Source: Gammaproteobacteria bacterium (GTDB taxonomy: Bacteria > Pseudomonadota > Gammaproteobacteria > Chromatiales > Chromatiaceae). Taken from it: DNA of 9,356 nt. Where the stretch lies: NCBI GenBank assembly GCA_006227775.1, contig SBFV01000446.1, forward strand, positions 1 through 9,356, in the 5' to 3' direction. The notes beneath the pieces are model-generated. The model ran no database searches. It was not told where the DNA came from and saw only the letters and a program-made list of their open reading frames with translations. The position numbers and the translations under genes are program-made. Numbering within the stretch: position 1 is the first letter of the stretch; every line of letters starts with the position of its first letter. Below are positions 1-8,398 of the stretch, in pieces.

Positions 1-1757
1 CGGGTATCGGGGTGGAGGCTGGTCTCGCGCAACTGCCCAGGGTTCATCTCCCCCAGACCCTTGAAGCGCTGGACGCTGACCTTGCCCTTGAGCTTTTCCG
101 CCTCGATGCGGTCGAGGATGCCGCGCTTCTCGTCCTCGTCCAGGGCGTAGAAGACCTGCTTGCCGACGTCGATGCGGTACAGCGGCGGCAGGGCGACGTA
201 GACATGGCCCTCCGCCACCAGGCGCGGGAAATGCCGGAGAAACAGGGCGCTGAGCAGGGTGGCGATGTGGGCGCCGTCGGAGTCGGCGTCGGCGAGGACG
301 CAGACCTTGCCGAAGCGCAGCCGTGAGAGGTCCTCGCTGCCGGGGTCGACGCCGATGGCGACGCTGATGTCGTGGACCTCCTGGGAGCCCAGGACCTCCT
401 CCGGGTCCACCTCCCAGGTGTTGAGGATCTTGCCGCGCAGGGGCAGGATGGCCTGGAACTCCCGGTCGCGGGCCTGCTTGGCGGAGCCGCCGGCGGAGTC
501 GCCCTCCACCAGGAAGAGCTCGCCGCGCTGGGGATCGGTGGCGGTGCAGTCGGCCAGCTTGCCGGGCAGGGCCGGACCCGTGGTGACCTTCTTGCGCACC
601 ACGGTGCGGCCGGCACGTAGCCGCGCCTGGGCGGCGCCGATGGCGAGCTGGGCGATCTGCTCGCCATCGGCGACGTGCTGATTGAGCCAGAGGCTGAAGG
701 CGTCCTTGACCACGCCGGTGACGAAGGCGGCGCATTCGCGGGAGGAGAGGCGCTCCTTGGTCTGGCCGGAGAACTGGGGGTCGAGCAGCTTGACCGAGAG
801 GATGTAGGCGCAGCGCGCCCAGACGTCCTCGGGGGCCAGCTTGACGCCCCGGGGGAGCAGATTGCGGAACTCGCAGAAGTCCCGCACCGCCTCGGTCAGG
901 CCGGTGCGCAGCCCGTTGACGTGGGTGCCGCCCTGAACGGTGGGGATGAGGTTGACGTAGCTTTCGGTGAAGGGCTCCCCCCCCTCCGGGGTCCAGGCCA
1001 GGGCCCAGGAGGCGGCCTCGGTGCGGGCCTCGAAGCTGCCAGTGAACGGGGAGGCGGGGATGATCTCGCGGTCGGGGAGGGACTGGAGCAAATAGTCCTT
1101 GAGACCATCCTCGTAATGCCAGGTTACTTCCTCGCCGCTGGCCTCGTCGCCGAAGGTCACGGTGAGTCCGGGGCAGAGCACGGCCTTGGCCTGGAGCAAA
1201 TGTTTGAGGCGCCGCACGGAGAAACGCGGGCTGTCGAAATAGCTCGGATCGGGCCAGAAGCGCAGCCGGGTGCCGGTGTCCTTGCGGGGGACCTTGCCGA
1301 CCGGCTCCAGATCCGACACCTTGTCGCCATGGGCGAAGGCCATGTTGTACTCCTGGCCATCGCGCTTGACCCACACCTCCAGGTGCCTGGACAGGGCGTT
1401 GACCACGGAAACGCCGACGCCGTGCAGGCCCCCGGCGAAGCGGTAGCTGTCGTTGGAGAACTTGCCGCCGGCGTGGAGCTTGGTGAGGATGACCTCGACG
1501 CCCGGCAGGCCCTGCTCCGGATGGATATCCACCGGCATGCCGCGGCCGTCGTCGCGAACCTCCAGGGAGCCATCGGCGTAGAGGGTGACGCCGATGGTCC
1601 GGGCGAAACCGGCCAGGGCCTCGTCGACGCTGTTGTCGATGACCTCCTGGGCCAGGTGGTTGGGCCGGCTGGTATCAGTGTACATGCCCGGGCGCTTGCG
1701 GACCGGGTCCAGGCCGCTGAGGACCTCGATGGCGGAGGCGTTGTAATCGGTGGTCAT
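1..1757 (-). CDS. parE: DNA topoisomerase IV subunit B (ParE), C-terminus cut by window edge
   Basis: ParE is the ATPase subunit of topoisomerase IV. With ParC it decatenates daughter chromosomes and relaxes supercoils. Read from the ATG at 1757-1755, 585 codons stay open to the left edge. E. coli ParE has about 630 residues, so some 45 are missing. The start MTTDYNASAIEVL aligns with E. coli MTQTYNADAIEVL. It is followed by RPGMYTDTSRPNHL and the GHKL ATP-site residues EVIDNSVDEA, DDGRGMP and GGLHGVGVSVVNA. The TOPRIM half shows LVEGDSAGGSAKQARDR (near residue 415) and DADSDGAH (near 488), then QRFKGLGEMNP near the edge. MYTDTSRPNHL and the absence of a GyrB-type insertion favour ParE over GyrB. 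No strong Shine-Dalgarno is visible before the start, which is chosen by alignment. No frameshift was seen. The gene is divergent from xseB. Confidence 0.97.
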   Translation of the reverse strand, partial: MTTDYNASAIEVLSGLDPVRKRPGMYTDTSRPNHLAQEVIDNSVDEALAGFARTIGVTLYADGSLEVRDDGRGMPVDIHPEQGLPGVEVILTKLHAGGKFSNDSYRFAGGLHGVGVSVVNALSRHLEVWVKRDGQEYNMAFAHGDKVSDLEPVGKVPRKDTGTRLRFWPDPSYFDSPRFSVRRLKHLLQAKAVLCPGLTVTFGDEASGEEVTWHYEDGLKDYLLQSLPDREIIPASPFTGSFEARTEAASWALAWTPEGGEPFTESYVNLIPTVQGGTHVNGLRTGLTEAVRDFCEFRNLLPRGVKLAPEDVWARCAYILSVKLLDPQFSGQTKERLSSRECAAFVTGVVKDAFSLWLNQHVADGEQIAQLAIGAAQARLRAGRTVVRKKVTTGPALPGKLADCTATDPQRGELFLVEGDSAGGSAKQARDREFQAILPLRGKILNTWEVDPEEVLGSQEVHDISVAIGVDPGSEDLSRLRFGKVCVLADADSDGAHIATLLSALFLRHFPRLVAEGHVYVALPPLYRIDVGKQVFYALDEDEKRGILDRIEAEKLKGKVSVQRFKGLGEMNPGQLRETSLHPDT

Positions 1758-2062
1758 GGGTGGCTCTGGGCGGAAGGGTCTTCCCCGGCAATAGGGACGG
1801 CGCAGGTCAATTTTCGGCCTTCCCTTATCCTCCCTGGCCAGACCGAAAACCGCAATGCAGCCGCTATGGCGCGCAAAAGGTGGGCGGGGACGAGGATCGA
1901 GCCGGAGGCATCGCGCTAACCCCGGCTCGGCTGGATTTGACCGGCCAAAGGGGCGAAAGGTACCCTAGAGGCTTGGGATGATTCAAACTTGGATTCCCCT
2001 GGGATCATCCGGTTGGCACGCCGCTCCCCTCCGTCGGCGGGTTTCAGACCGCAAGGATTACC
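1758..2062. other. Divergent spacer between parE and xseB
   Basis: These 305 bases hold no convincing gene. The open frames crossing them lack ribosome sites and recognisable protein character. A plus-strand promoter candidate lies at 1937-1966. Downstream of it, GGATGAT (1976-1982) can pair with ATCATCC (2004-2010) across a 21-base loop, giving a possible weak leader hairpin before xseB. I found no good -35/-10 pair facing parE. TTGGCACG at 2013-2020 resembles the -24 half of a sigma-54 promoter but has no -12 GC partner. Confidence 0.6.
1937..1966 (+). promoter_or_regulatory. Candidate sigma-70 promoter for xseB-ispA
   Basis: TTGACC (1937-1942, five of six matches to the -35 consensus) is followed after 18 bases by TACCCT (1961-1966), which keeps the TA...T positions of the -10 consensus. 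The start of xseB lies about 97 bases downstream, so the transcript would have a leader of roughly 90 bases. This rests on consensus matching alone. Confidence 0.3.
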
Positions 2063-2297
2063 ATGACGACAGACAAGCCCCTGACCCCGGCCGGCTTCGA
2101 GCACGCCCTGAGCGAACTGGAGGCCCTGGTGGACAGCCTGGAAAAGGGAGACCTGAGCCTGGAGGCGTCCCTGGCGGCCTTCGAGCATGGCATCGGCCTG
2201 GCCCGATTCTGCCAGAAGACCCTCGACGAGGCCGAGCAGCGGGTACAGATCCTTAGCGCCAAATCGGTCGAGGCCGAGCTGGAGCCCTTTGCCGACC

Positions 2298-2305
<8 letters not shown>
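2063..2305 (+). CDS. xseB: Exodeoxyribonuclease VII small subunit (XseB)
   Basis: XseB is the small subunit of exonuclease VII, a nuclease that degrades single-stranded DNA from both ends. Several copies bind the large subunit XseA, which is not in this window. The 80-residue product is the usual family length. It carries the conserved core FEHALSELEALVDSLEKGDLSLEASLAAFEHGI, followed by ARFCQKTLDEAEQRVQIL, which is typically helical and coiled-coil-like. A ribosome site AAGGA (2053-2057) sits 5 bases before the ATG. The stop overlaps the start of ispA by 8 bases, so the two genes are very likely co-transcribed and translationally coupled. The xseB-ispA pairing is common in gammaproteobacteria, usually followed by dxs. 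Confidence 0.95.
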
Positions 2306-3197
<892 letters not shown>

Positions 3198-3462
3198 TCC
3201 GACTGCGGTTGGATGGCCCTCACCGGCTTGGGTAGTGGCCCTCCAGCCGGTCCACGCCCCGCTGAACAACGCCCGAGATCATTCCAGCCTGCGCTCCCGA
3301 GATCTCGCCACCCCCTGATGAAACAAGACTTCAGTAGGCATCTTTCACGTGAACGCCAGCCATCACTCCCTGGCTTGGCTTTTCCCCGTTCTAACCCCAA
3401 CTAAGCGGCATCCGTTTCGCTGTCCCGCCCTGTGTGGACCGCACCAAGAGGTTAAGTTTCCG
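3198..3462. other. Spacer between ispA and folE2 with hairpin and short direct repeat
   Basis: I see no gene in this 265-base stretch. It holds a hairpin just after ispA (3222-3251), a 9-base direct repeat CCCGAGATC (3272-3280 and 3296-3304, period 24), and a 10-base palindrome CGAGATCTCG (3298-3307) overlapping the second copy. folE2 therefore probably has its own promoter somewhere here, but no clear -35/-10 pair or Zur-type palindrome stands out. A dxs gene, often found downstream of ispA, is absent. Confidence 0.6.
3222..3251 (+). terminator. Hairpin after ispA, possible weak or Rho-assisted terminator
   Basis: ACCGGCT (3222-3228) pairs perfectly with AGCCGGT (3245-3251). GGG (3230-3232) can also pair with CCC (3239-3241) inside the loop. 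The hairpin begins 25 bases after the ispA stop. No T-run follows, so it is not a classical intrinsic terminator. It may protect the 3' end of the xseB-ispA mRNA. Confidence 0.35.
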
Positions 3463-4287
3463 ATGGATTCAGCGATCAACACCAAGTCCGCTAGCCACCC
3501 CATCGCCGATGTCCAAGCCAGCGCGGATACCCGCCAGATCGCTATCGACAAGGTGGGCATCAAGGATATCCGTCATCCCGTCCGGGTGCGGGACCGCAGC
3601 GACGGTGAGCAGCATACGGTTGCCACCTTCAACATGTACGTCTACTTGCCCCACAATTTCAAAGGGACGCACATGTCGCGTTTCGTGCAGATCCTCAACA
3701 ACCACGAGAAGGAGATCGGCGTCGAATCCTTCAAGGAAATGCTCAGGGAGATGGCCGAGCGGCTGGAATCCGAGATGGGCCATATCGAGATGCGTTTCCC
3801 CTATTTCGTGAACAAGAAGGCTCCCATCAGCGGCGTCCAGAGCCTGTTGGATTATGACGTGACCTTCATCGGTGAGATCAGCCAGGGCGAGCCCCGCATG
3901 TACATCAAGGTGGTGGTGCCCGTGACCAGTCTCTGTCCTTGCTCCAAGGAGATCTCCGCCTACGGTGCCCATAACCAGCGTTCACACGTTACCGTCCAGG
4001 TTCGCACCCGGGGCTTTATCTGGCTGGAGGAGATCATCGACCTGGTGGAAAAGGAGGCCTCCTGCGAGCTCTTCGGCCTGCTCAAACGGCCCGACGAGAA
4101 ATTCGTCACCGAGCGGGCCTACAACAACCCCAAGTTCGTCGAAGACATGGTGCGTGACGTCGCCATGCGCCTCAACGATGACGACCGCATCGGGGCCTAT
4201 GTCGTGGAATCGGAAAACTTCGAGTCCATTCACAATCATTCCGCCTATGCCCTGATCGAGCGGGACAAGGAGGCGGAGGCCACCTGA
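3463..4287 (+). CDS. folE2: GTP cyclohydrolase FolE2 (type IB)
   Basis: FolE2 converts GTP to 7,8-dihydroneopterin triphosphate, the first step towards folate and queuosine. It belongs to the T-fold type IB family, which is less dependent on zinc than FolE. The product has 274 residues. Visible family segments are FNMYVYLPHNFKGTHMSRFV, VTSLCPCSKEISAYGAHNQRSH and ESIHNHSAYALIERD. Candidate metal-site residues are Cys158, His170, Glu212 and His257; their spacing matches, from memory, the site described for the gonococcal enzyme. I chose the ATG at 3463 because AAGAGG (3446-3451) precedes it by 11 bases and the sequence before it has no family character, although the frame stays open back to 3349. 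The gene stands alone between a 265-base spacer and the small gene at 4349. Zur control is known for some folE2 genes, but no Zur box was recognised here. Confidence 0.95.
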   Translation: MDSAINTKSASHPIADVQASADTRQIAIDKVGIKDIRHPVRVRDRSDGEQHTVATFNMYVYLPHNFKGTHMSRFVQILNNHEKEIGVESFKEMLREMAERLESEMGHIEMRFPYFVNKKAPISGVQSLLDYDVTFIGEISQGEPRMYIKVVVPVTSLCPCSKEISAYGAHNQRSHVTVQVRTRGFIWLEEIIDLVEKEASCELFGLLKRPDEKFVTERAYNNPKFVEDMVRDVAMRLNDDDRIGAYVVESENFESIHNHSAYALIERDKEAEAT

Positions 4288-4348
4288 GACGGTACCCCTT
4301 GAGCTATACTGTCTCCAGGCAGCCAGGAGAGGAGATGGGATTTTCGCT

Positions 4349-4756
4349 ATGAGGATCGCGGGTTATCTCGTCACGGCCGTACTGGGCCTGATGGTCGGCT
4401 GGTGGCTGTTCTCTCCCGGGGACGAGGAGGGACCGACCCCCGCCCCTTCCCCGGCTCAACCGCCCCCCGCCTCCTCATCCGGGCGCCCTCCTGTCCTAAC
4501 GCCCCCTCCGGCGCCCTATCAACCGGCACCCTACCCGCCCCGCTACCAACTCCCCCCCGAACCCCCCGGGCAATCCTATCGCTACCGACCCTTGACCAAG
4601 CGGGAAGAGGAGCGGCTTCAGTCCGGTCAATCACAAGACCAGCTTCCCTTCCCTGATCAGGCACCCTTGCCCTACTACCGCCCCGGCTATCCGCCCGAAA
4701 CCGGTTCCGGGCGGGCTGAATCCGGTTGGCCACCGCGCTATCCACCCGGACGTTGA
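4349..4756 (+). CDS. Small membrane-anchored proline-rich protein, function unknown
   Basis: I do not recognise this 135-residue protein. Residues 4-21 (start MRIAGYLVTAVLGL) form one hydrophobic segment. It is followed by SPGDEEG and a long region of low complexity rich in Pro, Tyr, Gln and Ser: 34 residues are proline, with repeated PP and PY/YP pairs. A short charged stretch, LTKREEERLQ, interrupts it near residue 82. It lacks a lipobox cysteine. The likely topology is an N-terminal anchor with a disordered domain outside the cytoplasm. GGAG sequences at 4326-4329 and 4331-4334 lie upstream, the nearer 14 bases from the ATG. A TATACT at 4305-4310 could be a -10 element. The frame antisense to it (4371-4745) has no protein-like character. 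It lies 61 bases after folE2 and converges on pbpG. A role in the cell envelope is a guess from composition only. Confidence 0.6.
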   Translation: MRIAGYLVTAVLGLMVGWWLFSPGDEEGPTPAPSPAQPPPASSSGRPPVLTPPPAPYQPAPYPPRYQLPPEPPGQSYRYRPLTKREEERLQSGQSQDQLPFPDQAPLPYYRPGYPPETGSGRAESGWPPRYPPGR

Positions 4757-4795
4757 CCGCGGCGGAGCGATCGGCTCAGCCACTACCGGACCGAA

Positions 4796-5734
4796 CTAAC
4801 CTGCGTCCTGCTTGGCTAGGCTCCGTTCGATCCATTGCCGCAAGCGGTTGGAATCCCCCATGGGGGAGTGTTTGCCCGGGGAATCCAACAACACGATCCG
4901 CAATCGACGACCGCTGACCATCGCCTGCATCACCAGGCAGCGGCCCGCGTCGCTGATGTAGCCCGTCTTGCTCAATTCAATGTCCCAGTTATCGCTGGAT
5001 ACCAGGGGGTTGGTGTTTCGATAGCCGAGGGCGCCCCCCCCGGGATGGGGGTGGAGTTGCGCATCCCGGGTGGTGGTGGCCTGCCGAATCAAGGGATAAG
5101 CGGAGGCGGCGCCAATCAGCCTGGTCAGATCCAAGGCCGTGGAGCGATTTTCGGCATTGAGGCCACTCGCGTCGGCAAAATGGGTGTCCTTCATGCCCAG
5201 GGCCTGGGCCTTGAGGTTCATGCGCCGGACGAATTCCGGGGTCCCGCCGGCGAAGGTGGTGCGCCCCAGAGCGGCGGCGGCGCGATTGTCCGAGGACATC
5301 AAGGCCACCAGCAGGAGTTCCCTGCGGGTTAGGCTAGCCCGATTGATTTGCAGACGGGAGCGGCTGTTGCGGAGCAGATCCTTGTCCTCCGGGCGGATGG
5401 TGATGGGGGCGTCCAGATCCACCCCCGCGTCCAGCACCAGGATAGCGGTCATCAACTTGGTGACGGAGGCAATGGATTTGGGCTCTTCGGCCTTCTTGGC
5501 ATAGATGGTGTTGCCGGCCGTGTCCACCACCATGACGGCCGCGGACTGAAGATGGAGACTACTGCCATCCAGTCGCTCCCAGGCGGGGGTACTGGGGGCG
5601 GACCGGCTCAATGCCGCCACCTCCACCGATGTCTCCCAGGCCGCGCTGGAGACGCCCCACCCCGCGACCAATAAGAGGGTCAGACCCACCACCCAGGCAT
5701 TAGGACCTACCCTTGCATGCAGCGGATGTTTCAT
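4796..5734 (-). CDS. pbpG: D-alanyl-D-alanine endopeptidase, PBP7 family (PbpG)
   Basis: This periplasmic serine peptidase (family S11) cuts D-Ala-meso-DAP cross-links in peptidoglycan during wall remodelling. The 312 residues match the E. coli PBP7 length (about 310). A hydrophobic signal segment spans about residues 13-32, ending SSAAWE. The three penicillin-binding motifs are complete: S90-V-T-K93 with the nucleophile Ser90, S148-D-N150 in ALMSSDNRAAAAL, and K256-T-G258 in ELSKTGYISDAGRCLVMQA. FADASGLNAENRSTA is typical of the S11 family. There is no C-terminal amphipathic anchor of the DacA kind, which favours endopeptidase over DD-carboxypeptidase. A strong ribosome site AAGGAGT (5745-5739) lies 4 bases before the ATG. 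The gene converges with the proline-rich gene, leaving a 39-base gap in which I see no clear terminator. Confidence 0.93.
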   Translation of the reverse strand: MKHPLHARVGPNAWVVGLTLLLVAGWGVSSAAWETSVEVAALSRSAPSTPAWERLDGSSLHLQSAAVMVVDTAGNTIYAKKAEEPKSIASVTKLMTAILVLDAGVDLDAPITIRPEDKDLLRNSRSRLQINRASLTRRELLLVALMSSDNRAAAALGRTTFAGGTPEFVRRMNLKAQALGMKDTHFADASGLNAENRSTALDLTRLIGAASAYPLIRQATTTRDAQLHPHPGGGALGYRNTNPLVSSDNWDIELSKTGYISDAGRCLVMQAMVSGRRLRIVLLDSPGKHSPMGDSNRLRQWIERSLAKQDAG

Positions 5735-5785
5735 GCCAACTCCTTCAGGTCATCGAGTGAGCACGGCAAGGTTCAGGGTGACAAA

Positions 5786-5807
5786 CCGCTACGCAGCGGA
5801 TCTTTTT
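5786..5807 (+). terminator. Short hairpin followed by T-run
   Basis: CCGCT (5786-5790), loop ACGC and AGCGG (5795-5799) are followed on the plus strand by ATC and five T (5803-5807), which looks like a small intrinsic terminator. No plus-strand gene is visible upstream of it, since pbpG reads the other way. On the minus strand the same stem is followed only by TTTG. It may instead lie in the 5' leader of pbpG. The stem is only 5 bp, so confidence is limited. Confidence 0.3.
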
Positions 5808-5970
5808 ACTATGTGATTCTACTAATATTCTGATCATCAAAGTCCATCGCTCGGTCAGCGGGAGAACAACCAGGTTTGATGCTATCGCAGCCGTAGCCTT
5901 GGTCGTGGGTGCAATTTCCGCCGCCGTTTCGGTCTCCGCGGCCGATCGGCGGGCATCGGAGCGATTATCC

Positions 5971-6081
5971 TCACGGGAAGCCGTGGTCGAGATCCGCCCG
6001 GAGTACACCGACCAGCAGGTCGATATCGCCCGGGGTATCGTCGACGATAAGGATGCTTTCTTTGTCTAGGCTGCTGGACAT
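5971..6081 (-). pseudogene. Truncated response-regulator receiver domain remnant
   Basis: Reading the minus strand from the ATG at 6081-6079, a 36-codon frame begins MSSSLDKESILIVDDTPGDI and continues DLLVGVLRADLDHGFP before a TGA at 5973-5971. The ILIVDDTP core with its acidic pair, and the following DLLVGVLRAD, match beta-1/alpha-1 of a CheY-like receiver domain. In phosphorelay regulators the pair of Asp residues binds Mg2+. The phospho-acceptor Asp, the Thr/Lys switch residues and any output domain are absent. Reading on in the other minus frames does not restore the receiver. No good ribosome site precedes the start. I infer the 5' remnant of a larger regulator, for example a receiver-GGDEF or receiver-HD-GYP protein. 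A short free-standing functional peptide is less likely. Confidence 0.55.
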
Positions 6082-6104
6082 AGCGGGGGCCTGAACGAGG
6101 ATGG

Positions 6105-6122
6105 GCCCCGCCGCAGCGGGGC
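6105..6122 (-). terminator. GC-rich hairpin after sucD
   Basis: GCCCCGC (6105-6111) and GCGGGGC (6116-6122) form a perfect 7-bp stem with a 4-base loop, 20 bases past the sucD stop. No T-run follows on the minus strand, so this is a probable 3'-end stabiliser or Rho-assisted stop for sucCD rather than a classical intrinsic terminator. Confidence 0.45.
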
Positions 6123-6142
6123 GCAGATTGGATGTGGGTGGA

Positions 6143-7012
6143 TCAGCCCAGGAGTTGCGCCATCCGCTGGCCCATCTCCGCCGGGGAGCGGACGATAGCC
6201 ACGCCGGCAGCCTCCAGGGCGGCGAACTTACCGGCGGCGGTCCCCTTGCCGCCGGTGATGATGGCCCCGGCATGGCCCATACGCTTGCCGGAAGGGGCGG
6301 TCACGCCGGCGATATAGGCGACGACCGGCTTGGCGACATGGTCCTTGATGAATTCCGCCGCCGCTTCTTCGGCGCCACCACCGATCTCGCCCACCAGGAT
6401 CATGCCTTCGGTCTGATCGTCGGCCTGGAAGAGCTCCAGGCAGGCGATGAAGTCCATGCCCTGAATGGGATCGCCACCGATGCCGATACAGGTGCTCTGG
6501 CCCAGACCGGCCTGGGTGGTCTGGAACACCGCCTCGTAGGTCAGGGTGCCGGAGCGGGAGACGATACCGACCCGACCCGGTCGATGAATGTTACCGGGCA
6601 TGATGCCGATCTTGCACTCGCCGGGGGTGATGATACCCGGACAGTTGGGCCCGATGAGTACCTTGCCGGAGCCGGCCAGGGCCGTCTTGACCCTGAGCAT
6701 ATCCAGGACCGGAATACCCTCGGTGATGCAGACGATGACGCCGATACCGGCATCCGCCGCCTCGAGGATGGCGTCGGCGGCGAAAGCCGCCGGCACGTAG
6801 ATCATGGTGGCGTTGGCGCCGGTCTCGCCCACGGCGTCGTGGACGGTGTCAAAGACCGGCCGGTCCAGATGGCGGGTGCCGCCCTTGCCGGGGGTGACGC
6901 CGCCGACGAGGTTGGTGCCATAGGCGATGGCCTGCTCGCTGTGGAAGGTACCCTGCTTGCCGGTGTAGCCCTGGCAGATGACCCGGGTTTCTTGGTTGAC
7001 CAGTACGCTCAT
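6143..7012 (-). CDS. sucD: Succinate-CoA ligase (ADP-forming) subunit alpha, SucD
   Basis: SucD is the alpha subunit of succinyl-CoA synthetase. It interconverts succinyl-CoA and succinate with nucleotide phosphorylation in the TCA cycle. The 289 residues match the usual length. The N-terminal CoA-binding Rossmann region shows VICQGYTGKQGTFHSEQAI and GGVTPGKGG. GPNCPGIITPGECKIGIMPG (121-140) and SRSGTLTYEA (152-161) are family signatures. The phosphorylated histidine is His247 in GKRMGHAGAI, equivalent to E. coli His246. GAGGGG lies 8 bases before the ATG at 7012. Only 14 bases separate it from the end of sucC, so the two subunits form one operon. sucAB are not present here, so the 2-oxoglutarate dehydrogenase genes must lie elsewhere or be lacking. 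Confidence 0.97.
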   Translation of the reverse strand: MSVLVNQETRVICQGYTGKQGTFHSEQAIAYGTNLVGGVTPGKGGTRHLDRPVFDTVHDAVGETGANATMIYVPAAFAADAILEAADAGIGVIVCITEGIPVLDMLRVKTALAGSGKVLIGPNCPGIITPGECKIGIMPGNIHRPGRVGIVSRSGTLTYEAVFQTTQAGLGQSTCIGIGGDPIQGMDFIACLELFQADDQTEGMILVGEIGGGAEEAAAEFIKDHVAKPVVAYIAGVTAPSGKRMGHAGAIITGGKGTAAGKFAALEAAGVAIVRSPAEMGQRMAQLLG

Positions 7013-7026
7013 ATCCTCTTCCCCTC

Positions 7027-8196
<1,170 letters not shown>

Positions 8197-8299
8197 GAAC
8201 TAGCGACCTTTATAGGTATAGGGAGGATGGTGGTAACTTATTGGAATTAAGGGTCGTCGAACTAGGTGTCAGCCATTGGAATCCCAGTGGGCCATCCGC

Positions 8300-8353
8300 T
8301 GGGGTCAGGGCAGTATCCAACCGCGGGGACCCCACGAGGGGTAATCGCCCCTC
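8300..8353. repeat. Two adjacent inverted repeats
   Basis: TGGGGTC (8300-8306) pairs with GACCCCA (8328-8334) across 21 bases. Directly beside it, GAGGGG (8336-8341) pairs with CCCCTC (8348-8353) across a 6-base loop. No T-run follows on either strand. They lie about 105 bases upstream of sucC and could be leader structure, a regulatory element or chance pairing in GC-rich DNA. Confidence 0.4.
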
Positions 8354-8388
8354 CTCCCGCTGACGATGACACTTGCGGCCCGTCGGAC

Positions 8389-8398
8389 ATGCCGGCAT
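8389..8398. promoter_or_regulatory. Perfect 10-base palindrome, possible operator
   Basis: ATGCCGGCAT is a perfect palindrome lying between two divergent transcription units. Its size and position would suit a dimeric repressor or activator, but no regulator is known for it and a 10-base palindrome can occur by chance. Confidence 0.2.

Larger units (their letters stand above)
5735..6142. other. Gene-poor stretch between sucD and pbpG
   Basis: These 408 bases hold no intact gene. From the right they contain a GC-rich hairpin just past sucD, a truncated response-regulator start (5971-6081, minus), a block without a recognisable product (5850-5970), and an AT-rich patch (about 5801-5845) that stands out in this GC-rich window. 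A hairpin with a T-run (5786-5807) and the pbpG ribosome site lie at the left end. The composition change and the gene remnant suggest decay or an old rearrangement. No inverted-repeat ends or target duplication of an insertion sequence were recognised. Confidence 0.6.

Noticed and set aside
675..1919. Plus-strand 414-codon frame antisense to parE
   Set aside because: It lies opposite a certain parE reading frame. Its Gly/Ala/Glu/Leu-rich composition is typical of antisense shadows in GC-rich genes.
2013..2030. TTGGCACG resembling the -24 half of a sigma-54 promoter before xseB
   Set aside because: The expected -12 GC element at the correct spacing is absent.
5741..5785. Sequence reminiscent of a dispersed intergenic repeat (minus-strand GTCACCCTGAACC...)
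   Set aside because: Only about a dozen bases resemble known dispersed repeats and no second copy exists in this window; a genome-wide self-search would be needed.
5745..6008. Minus-strand 87-codon frame starting MYSGRISTTASRE
   Set aside because: It overlaps the receiver remnant in another frame, ends in the pbpG ribosome-site region, has no ribosome site of its own and shows no recognisable family.
5762..6069. Long plus-strand open frame containing a hydrophobic stretch (FDAIAAVALVVGAISAAVSV), ending at a TAG at 6067-6069
   Set aside because: It has no usable start codon or ribosome site before the hydrophobic part, continues backwards antisense to pbpG, and its C-terminal half is antisense to the receiver remnant, so it is most likely a shadow frame.
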